Positions 1 through 4,666 of a stretch of DNA of 5,990 nt are shown here, in pieces. The stretch covers positions 1 through 5,990 of the forward strand of contig JALTMC010000265.1 of assembly GCA_027005175.1 (NCBI GenBank). Direction: 5' to 3'. A program made the position numbers and the translations under genes. Positions within the stretch are counted from its first letter, which is position 1. Every line of letters starts with the position of its first letter. The DNA comes from Myxococcales bacterium (GTDB taxonomy: Bacteria > Myxococcota_C > UBA6777). The notes below the pieces were generated by a model, which searched no databases, was not told the DNA's origin, and was given only the letters and a program-made list of their open reading frames with translations.

Positions 1-3
1 GGC

Positions 4-816
4 TTATTGGATCCTGGTAAACCGAATCGCCAGACGTCCAGAGAGGATGATCACATCACCTTCGTGTAGACGTTTTTTGGTTCCAATGTCGATCATTTCC
101 TGGTTGACTTGGGTTCCCGAGTTGCTGATGGGGTAGATGAAGTACTCCTCTCCTTCTCGATAGAGGTAGCAGTGCTTTCGAGAAATCGCCAGCTCGGGAT
201 CAAAAGGAGTCACATCCATATCGGGATAAGCGTTCGAGGCTGGATCTGTGCGGCCAATCAGGATCTCGTCATAAATGACAGGCAGATAATAGGCAGGACG
301 ACGTTCAAAGTAGACGATCAAACAAAGTGTGCCAGAGGGTGGAATGACGGGTTGAGCAGGTATTTCAGCTTGAGATGTAGGTACCGTATGTTCTGGTGAG
401 CGTGTTGTTTGGGGGATCTCTTCCGGCGTCGGTAGATGAGATTGCTCGTATATGGGAGCTGGTTGGGTCGATACGATCGGGTCCATCGCCGAGTGTGGAG
501 TCGAGCTTCCAGAAGAAGAGGTGGGTAAGCTTGAAAGTAGGTGGCTTGAGTCCTGCATGAGAGAGGGGGGAGGAACTGTCATGGCTGGACCTGCCTGTGC
601 TGGAGTAGGCCCTGAGGCAAGCGGTGATGGTTCCAAGGGGAGTGGTGGGGAGGGAGCTTGTGCCGGAGCAGAAGGAGCAACGACTTCCTCAGGGGTCTGA
701 AGAGATGGTGCCGCTTCTGCATTTGTTTCCTCTTCGGTTGGCAAGGGAGCGCCACACAAGATACACTCGGTGAAACCAACTTCATTCTCGGACTGGCAAA
801 TCGGACAGGTTATCAT
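4..816 (-). CDS. Zinc-ribbon and FHA domain protein
   Basis: The 270-residue product probably acts as a cytoplasmic phosphothreonine-binding adaptor. The first 25 residues form a zinc ribbon with two CxxC knuckles (C4/C7 and C18/C21). Residues about 25-160 are a low-complexity Pro/Ser/Ala/Thr linker. Residues about 163-270 form an FHA domain, with the GR pair after a hydrophobic strand (IGR, 187-189), the SRKH signature (212-215) and an NSGTQVN segment (232-238) matching the family's NGT.VN turn. These are the residues FHA domains use to hold phosphothreonine, so binding is probably intact. I chose the ATG at 816 because the zinc ribbon begins at once after it, as is usual for such proteins; an in-frame GTG at 837 would add seven residues with no domain content. 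The gene follows the kinase-like/phosphatase gene by 52 bases on the same strand, so co-transcription is likely. The domain calls are firm; the partner is unknown. Confidence 0.88.
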   Translation of the reverse strand: MITCPICQSENEVGFTECILCGAPLPTEEETNAEAAPSLQTPEEVVAPSAPAQAPSPPLPLEPSPLASGPTPAQAGPAMTVPPPSLMQDSSHLLSSLPTSSSGSSTPHSAMDPIVSTQPAPIYEQSHLPTPEEIPQTTRSPEHTVPTSQAEIPAQPVIPPSGTLCLIVYFERRPAYYLPVIYDEILIGRTDPASNAYPDMDVTPFDPELAISRKHCYLYREGEEYFIYPISNSGTQVNQEMIDIGTKKRLHEGDVIILSGRLAIRFTRIQ

Positions 817-868
817 TCTCGTTTCCACAGAAAACACAGGTCAGGTTGCGCCTGTAAGGGTCTCTTCT

Positions 869-3082
869 TTATTGAACTGTATCCAGAACTTTGATCTCAA
901 TGACAGAGATATTATCTCCACCACCTCGCTGGTTGGCCAATGCGACAAGCCAGAATACAGCGCTGATGGGCTCGGTGTGAACATCGAGTATTTTGGCGAT
1001 AGTCTCTCTTGATTCTGCTTCTGAGTTCCCTGCATAGTCACTCAATCCATCCGAGCACAAGACAAGGATGTCGTCTTTTTGGAGCTTGAGTTCAAAGAAG
1101 TCGGGTTGTAGTTTAAGGGGTACGACTTTGAGCTTCTCATCTTTTCGACATGAGCCAACACATCGGGTGATCAGACTGGCACCCATAAGGTTTTGGATGG
1201 AGCGAAGATCACATCCCACCTGCATTTGGGCCGTTTTGTAGTCGTGATCCACATTGATCTGTTCGATATAATAGGGAGTCTTAAGATAGGAACGACTGTC
1301 GCCCAAGTTTGCGATGGTTACTTCATTCCCATCCAGGAATGCCATCACGCAGGTGGAGCCCATGACATCTTCAACATACCCATCCACGCGCTCATAAAGC
1401 CGGTTGATCTCACGAGATATAGCTGCATTTGCAGCGTCAAAAATAGACTGGATAAATCGGCGACGCTGGGCCGAAGGAATGGGTTGTTGGTATACTTCTT
1501 TTTGAACCAGTAAGTTCCAGTGCTCGCGTGCGGATGCAATGAGGATGCTGGAGGCCCTGTCTCCTGAGCCATAATTGCAATGGCTCACGCCGTCAGCGAT
1601 GATAAAGAGACCTTTGGAGGTGCTTTTGTCAAACCGCCAGAACAGGGCGTCTTGGTTGGTTGGATTGCGTTGTGCTTTGTTGATACCGATATGGATGTCG
1701 TGTCCCACAGACAGATCAAGGTTTTGTCTGGGAGCCCGGTGGCGTGCCTCAATCTCTGCAATCGCTCGGTCCAACGCTCCAAGAAAGTCACCCACAGAGT
1801 TGTAGCGCAACGCCGTGTCTGGGTGGCAAGCTCGAAACAAAACATGGTCAAGGCCAACAGGAAAATCAAGCTGATAGATTCGCAGGGAGGGAACATAAGG
1901 TTCTGCCAGATCGAGATGATTGAAGGGGGGACACTGGCTGATCATATAGTGGAGCAGAGCACCTAACGCAAATACATCGGTGTAGGGGCCAACAGGGACA
2001 TGTTGGTGGTATATCTCAGGTGCAGAGAAGCCTTCAAAGATGGGTAGTAGGTGGTTGGGCGTTCGGTTGTTGTACACACGATCAATACCGTGAACCACAG
2101 GGGAGCGATCCGTTTGGATCCAGATACTCTCATCCGTGAGCTGTAGGAATAGATGCCCTGCATTGTGGAGTTCTATCATCATGTGCCCTAGCTGATGAAT
2201 CAGGCTCTGCATCTGCTGTATGGTCCAGTGATGCTGAGGGTCTCGAATTCTTTCAGAGAGGCTGTACCCTTGAGGGTGTGAATACACCAAGAAGGCTCGA
2301 TCGTCTTCTTCCAATACTTGCGGAGCAACCAGAACACTCGTCTCCGAAAGCTCTGGAAAGTGTTGGTAGGAAGCTCTGTATTCGTTCAAAGACATCTCTA
2401 CAACATAGGCAGGTTGAGGAGGCTGGTCCCCTTCACTTGGACATGTGGAGCGCCAGGCTATACGTTCTGCCGTTTCTTCCAGTGGGTTGTGGAGGGTATA
2501 AGTCACACCTCCCACATCGATCGTGTGATTCAACGCTGAGGCAGCAAATACCTTTGGTACTTTAAGACTCTCTGTGTGTTGTTCTCCCGAACTCTTTTTT
2601 ACAACGACCACGGCAGGAGATTCCTCTCCCGCGCTTGGGCTAGCTACCTCATCTGAGCTGACTTTCGCATCGGAGGCCGCTTCTTCTTCCTTGTTGGAGG
2701 CCGCTTCCACTTCCTCGTTGGAGGCCGCTTCTACTTCCTCTGTTTGAGAAGGCTCCATATCCGACAGGCTCATTTCTTTGCTCTCCTCAGACTCACCAGT
2801 AGCTTGTGATTGCGATGATTCTTCTGAACTGCTTGGGGGGGGGGGCGTATCGGATGATGTGTCAAACACAGAGCCTTCGGCTTCGTCCAGATCACTCAAG
2901 GATGCTGATGAATCGGAAGCAAACAACTGGGTGCTTGCTTCATCTGTGCCTTTTGTCTCTGAAGACTCTTCTTTCCCCGCAAACTCACTGAATTGAGATT
3001 GCAGATCCACAGAAATGTCATCAAAGAAATCTCCACCACCTGTCTCAGCAGATTGGGCGGTTGCACTGTCTTTTTTCGTCAT
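869..3082 (-). CDS. Pseudokinase-PP2C phosphatase fusion protein
   Basis: The product is 737 residues with no signal peptide or membrane segment visible. Residues 1-160 are an acidic Ser/Glu/Asp-rich, probably disordered region. Residues about 185-448 resemble a Ser/Thr kinase: APE (354-356) and DVFALG (369-374, the subdomain IX motif) are preserved. However, the HRD catalytic loop reads FLQ (312-314) after LHNAG, the DFG position reads GID (332-334), and the probable beta-3 lysine in AYVVEM is Met. This part is therefore most likely a pseudokinase. Residues about 459-733 are a PP2C phosphatase with D478, ADG (496-498), GDSR (594-597), CSDGL (676-680) and GGDN (721-724), which supply the usual metal-binding aspartates, so it should be active on phospho-Ser/Thr. 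The start ATG has a good ribosome site. The FHA gene lies just downstream. The kinase-like half may recruit substrate or regulate the phosphatase; this is inference. Confidence 0.9.
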   Translation of the reverse strand: MTKKDSATAQSAETGGGDFFDDISVDLQSQFSEFAGKEESSETKGTDEASTQLFASDSSASLSDLDEAEGSVFDTSSDTPPPPSSSEESSQSQATGESEESKEMSLSDMEPSQTEEVEAASNEEVEAASNKEEEAASDAKVSSDEVASPSAGEESPAVVVVKKSSGEQHTESLKVPKVFAASALNHTIDVGGVTYTLHNPLEETAERIAWRSTCPSEGDQPPQPAYVVEMSLNEYRASYQHFPELSETSVLVAPQVLEEDDRAFLVYSHPQGYSLSERIRDPQHHWTIQQMQSLIHQLGHMMIELHNAGHLFLQLTDESIWIQTDRSPVVHGIDRVYNNRTPNHLLPIFEGFSAPEIYHQHVPVGPYTDVFALGALLHYMISQCPPFNHLDLAEPYVPSLRIYQLDFPVGLDHVLFRACHPDTALRYNSVGDFLGALDRAIAEIEARHRAPRQNLDLSVGHDIHIGINKAQRNPTNQDALFWRFDKSTSKGLFIIADGVSHCNYGSGDRASSILIASAREHWNLLVQKEVYQQPIPSAQRRRFIQSIFDAANAAISREINRLYERVDGYVEDVMGSTCVMAFLDGNEVTIANLGDSRSYLKTPYYIEQINVDHDYKTAQMQVGCDLRSIQNLMGASLITRCVGSCRKDEKLKVVPLKLQPDFFELKLQKDDILVLCSDGLSDYAGNSEAESRETIAKILDVHTEPISAVFWLVALANQRGGGDNISVIEIKVLDTVQ
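2666..2737 (-). repeat. 24-bp tandem repeat, three imperfect copies, in-frame
   Basis: Three adjacent 24-bp units encode the octapeptides EVEAASNE, EVEAASNK and EEEAASDA (residues 116-139 of the pseudokinase-phosphatase). The first two units are nearly identical in DNA; the third has diverged. Because the unit is a multiple of three, gain or loss of a copy would keep the reading frame. The segment lies in the acidic disordered N-terminal region, so it probably changes linker length rather than catalysis. Confidence 0.85.
2835..2845. repeat. Homopolymer of 11 G within coding sequence
   Basis: Eleven consecutive G on the plus strand are read on the minus strand as C, giving Pro80-Pro83 of the pseudokinase-phosphatase. 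Tracts of this length are prone to slippage in replication and to length errors in sequencing. Reading one base shorter gives a stop at about codon 104; one base longer gives a stop at about codon 97. Either change would remove both the kinase-like and phosphatase domains. The length given here keeps the gene open. Confidence 0.9.
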
Positions 3083-3087
3083 CCAGT

Positions 3088-3094
3088 TCCTCTC
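3088..3094 (-). promoter_or_regulatory. Ribosome binding site of pseudokinase-PP2C gene
   Basis: On the minus strand GAGAGGA ends five bases before the ATG at 3082-3080. It is a near-canonical Shine-Dalgarno sequence at good spacing and supports this start over later Met codons. Confidence 0.7.
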
Positions 3095-3135
3095 ATCTCA
3101 ACTCGCATGCCTCTTCTTCTCGAAAATGTTGTGTC

Positions 3136-3164
3136 ATCCTAGCAAAATGCACAGATACAAGCAA
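3136..3164 (-). promoter_or_regulatory. Possible sigma70-type promoter for the pseudokinase-PP2C/FHA unit
   Basis: On the minus strand TTGCTT (3159-3164) is followed after 17 bases by TAGGAT (3136-3141), about 50 bases upstream of the start codon. Spacing is ideal, but the matches to TTGACA and TATAAT are only 3/6 and 4/6, so this is a weak candidate seen by eye. Confidence 0.25.
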
Positions 3165-3341
3165 GTTCGTTAATGGACGAAAAACAGAACCCTTCGACTC
3201 TACAGATCTTCACATCGGTTTTGAGTTTTGCAAACAAGAGGATAGATTGTCTTACTCCCCTTTCAACTCCTTTTCTGTATTGCATTTTTGAATCGTTTCT
3301 TCACAAGCGGGGGACTTGTCCTCTCTCTTTCGCTTCGCTTC

Positions 3342-3360
3342 GTTCCGATCGGATCGGAAC
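3342..3360. repeat. Perfect 19-bp palindrome (9-bp arms, 1-base centre)
   Basis: GTTCCGATC is followed by a single G and then its exact reverse complement GATCGGAAC. It could be a protein-binding dyad or a structured 3' end for the Cys-rich transcript. It lacks a following T tract on either strand, which argues against a classical terminator. On its left is the 13-mer TCGCTTCGCTTCG (3330-3342), which also occurs inside selA at 4818-4830. Confidence 0.75.
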
Positions 3361-3410
3361 CTCACACGATATCCATAAAATGGAGAAATCTCAAAGGTGA
3401 AGACATCACA

Positions 3411-3515
3411 TAAGAAAGGAAGAGGAGAAAACGTAAGAAAGGAAGTGAAGGAGAGTTGTAGGGGGAAGAAAGGAAGTGAGGGAGAGTTGTATATAAGAAA
3501 GGAGTTAGAGGAGCA
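3411..3515. repeat. Purine-rich degenerate tandem repeat, about 31-bp period
   Basis: Two 26-bp units, at 3435-3460 and 3466-3491, differ at one position; each starts AAGAAAGGAAGTGA and ends GAGAGTTGTA. Partial copies of TAAGAAAGGA flank them at 3411 and 3494. The plus strand is almost all purine across this stretch, so the transcript of the Cys-rich gene would have a pyrimidine-rich 3' region here. The block begins within ten bases of that gene's stop codon. Confidence 0.8.
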
Positions 3516-3520
3516 GGTGT

Positions 3521-4321
3521 TTATTTGAAGCTTCCGCCTCGACGGCTTGCACAGTAGCGAATTCGTTTCGCATGGCAGACACGACGTTTGGTGTAGCCAT
3601 AGCGGACGCAGCGACGACCATGGGCATGCCACTTGATGCAGCGACGATGCTTGTGCCAGCTCACACAGCGACGATGCTTATGCCAGCGAATGCAATGACG
3701 ATGGCGACGAAAACCGCGTCGGTGCTTGCGCCATCGAATACAGCGACGATGGGTGCGGTAGCGGCGACAACGACGATGGGTGCGATAGCGAATACAGCGA
3801 CGGTGACCGCGAGCGTAGCGTGTACAGCGACGAACTCTTTTGTAGTGACAATGTCTTTTTGTTTTGTAAGCCCAACGTGCACAACCACTGTATCGTACAC
3901 AAATGCGAAAACGCTTGGTGTGACAGTGGCGACGAGTCCTTCGGACCCAGCGAATGCAGCGTCGACTGTGGGCATGCCACTTGACGCAGCGACGATGCTT
4001 GTGCCAGCTCACACAGCGACGATGCTTGTGCCAGCGAATGCAATGACGATGGCGACGAAAACCGCGTCGGTGCTTGCGCCATCGAATACAGCGACGATGG
4101 GTGCGGTAGCGGCGACAACGACGATGGGTGCGATAGCGAACACAGCGTCGATGGCCGCGAGCGTAGCGTGCACAATACCGTTGTGTGCCTTTGTTGTGAC
4201 ATACTCTTTTTGTCTTATAGACATACTTTGTACATCTTCGTGGGTGTCTCGCACTTGCGTTAGGCAGTGTAAACGCAAGCATGATCAGAGTGGCAGAAAA
4301 AGCTATCATTAGTTTTTTCAT
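3521..4321 (-). CDS. Secreted Arg/His/Cys-rich repeat protein, function unknown
   Basis: I do not recognise a family. The 266-residue product starts with a clear Sec signal peptide: MKK, a hydrophobic core, and an ASA cleavage site after residue 24. The predicted mature chain (242 residues) has about 79 Arg, 31 His, 24 Cys and no Asp or Glu, so it is extremely basic. It is built from units of about nine residues of the form C-[IV]-x-[WY]-x-x-H-R-R, nested in a 116-residue duplication (Cys at 60 through 141 recur at 176 through 257). Aromatic Tyr/Trp recur at fixed places. The start is the ATG at 4321, preceded by GGAGAG; an upstream TTG overlaps that ribosome site and is unlikely. The protein should be exported to an oxidising compartment, where the Cys could form disulfides or bind metal with the His. 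Binding to polyanions such as DNA, polyphosphate or surface polysaccharide is a reasonable guess. Confidence 0.82.
   Translation of the reverse strand: MKKLMIAFSATLIMLAFTLPNASARHPRRCTKYVYKTKRVCHNKGTQRYCARYARGHRRCVRYRTHRRCRRYRTHRRCIRWRKHRRGFRRHRHCIRWHKHRRCVSWHKHRRCVKWHAHSRRCIRWVRRTRRHCHTKRFRICVRYSGCARWAYKTKRHCHYKRVRRCTRYARGHRRCIRYRTHRRCRRYRTHRRCIRWRKHRRGFRRHRHCIRWHKHRRCVSWHKHRRCIKWHAHGRRCVRYGYTKRRVCHAKRIRYCASRRGGSFK
3621..3824 (-). repeat. Long internal direct repeat, copy closer to the C-terminus
   Basis: This 204-bp stretch matches 3969-4172 at a constant offset of 348 bp with seven mismatches by my count. The run 3681-3792 (112 bp) is identical to 4029-4140. It encodes the second run of Cys-centred units of the secreted protein. 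The match at protein level extends beyond this DNA match, consistent with an old duplication whose core has been kept uniform. Confidence 0.9.
3969..4172 (-). repeat. Long internal direct repeat, copy closer to the N-terminus
   Basis: Partner of the copy at 3621-3824, offset 348 bp (116 codons, so in frame). It encodes the first run of Cys-centred units. Differences from the partner cluster at the two ends, leaving a 112-bp identical centre. Confidence 0.9.
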
Positions 4322-4328
4322 AACGAAT

Positions 4329-4334
4329 CTCTCC
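4329..4334 (-). promoter_or_regulatory. Ribosome binding site of the Cys-rich gene
   Basis: GGAGAG on the minus strand lies seven bases before the ATG at 4321-4319. It decides the start: the in-frame TTG at 4336-4334 overlaps this site and would add five residues (MERFV) before the MKK of the signal peptide. Confidence 0.75.
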
Positions 4335-4416
4335 AATTCACAAGTGTGGGTGCATTTCCTTCTTGGCGCGCCCTTTTGACGAAGGGAGATTGCAATTATT
4401 CAGAATCTTTTTGTTT

Positions 4417-4481
4417 TTTTTTGTAGGCTTGAATAAATTTCAATTGTATCAGTAGGTTGATTTTCTTTTTTGTAGGCTTGA
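4417..4481. repeat. 16-bp direct repeat pair with a degenerate third copy
   Basis: TTTTTTGTAGGCTTGA occurs at 4417-4432 and again, identical, at 4466-4481, 49 bp apart. A weaker GTAGGTTGA lies between them at 4452-4460. Repeated words on one face of a divergent spacer can be regulator binding sites; no regulator family is implied by the sequence. Confidence 0.7.
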
Positions 4482-4666
4482 TTCGTTTTGCTTTCTAGGA
4501 AACTGTGTGTGGGAGGGCCACTTGACTTATCTTCTGTGCTGCTTTGGTGGTGTGCCCGGATGAAATCAAGGCTTCGCGTGTGTAGCCTTCCATGCTATCT
4601 TATGTCTGATTTTTTTGAGTCGTTTGTTAAGTGGTTTGTAAGAGAGGGAGTCAAGCGAAGTCAATT

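Larger units (their letters stand above)
3083..3520. other. 438-bp non-coding spacer between the Cys-rich gene and the pseudokinase gene
   Basis: No convincing gene is seen here. The spacer follows the stop of the Cys-rich gene and precedes the start of the pseudokinase-phosphatase gene, both on the minus strand. It holds the purine-rich tandem repeat (3411-3515), a perfect 19-bp palindrome (3342-3360) and, near the left end, the candidate promoter and ribosome site of the leftward gene. A weak 5-bp hairpin (ACAAG 3303-3307 with CTTGT 3315-3319) is also present. None of the hairpins is followed by a T run on the minus strand, so no standard intrinsic terminator for the Cys-rich gene can be named. 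Confidence 0.6.
4322..4666. other. 345-bp divergent spacer between the Cys-rich gene and selA
   Basis: This spacer must hold promoters for both the leftward Cys-rich gene and rightward selA. No strong -35/-10 pair stands out on either strand. Visible elements are T-rich tracts (4408-4422, 4461-4471 and 4609-4615), a 16-bp direct repeat (4417-4432 and 4466-4481), a short hairpin CCCTT/AAGGG (4371-4386) next to GGCGCGCC, and a 6-bp inverted repeat AAGGCT/AGCCTT (4568-4589) in the selA leader. No tRNA(Sec) or other tRNA fold was recognised. A short open frame in the selA leader looks like chance. Confidence 0.55.

Noticed and set aside
836-855. Inverted repeat ACAGG/CCTGT between the pseudokinase-PP2C and FHA genes as a terminator
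   Set aside because: The arms are 5 bp with a 10-base loop and no T run follows directly; more likely chance.
3252-3632. 126-codon minus-strand frame across the purine-rich repeat
   Set aside because: It is out of frame with the Cys-rich gene and its composition just reflects the C/T-rich strand of the repeat.
3572-4312. 246-codon open frame on the plus strand opposite the Cys-rich gene, Ala/Thr/Met-rich
   Set aside because: It is the mirror of the repetitive Arg/Cys/His codons and has no signal peptide, no recognisable fold and no ribosome site I could defend. Other minus-strand frames across the same repeat are open too, which is what a repeat without stops in any frame would give.
4371-4404. 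TTGACG as a -35 box for selA
   Set aside because: No acceptable -10 box lies 16-18 bases downstream, and the site is more than 250 bases from the start codon.
4568-4589. Hairpin AAGGCT/AGCCTT in the selA leader as an attenuator or terminator
   Set aside because: The stem is only 6 bp and the nearest T run (4609-4615) is about 20 bases further on, too far for an intrinsic terminator.
4500-4600. Possible tRNA(Sec) gene next to selA
   Set aside because: No long acceptor stem, T-arm consensus or paired variable arm could be traced.
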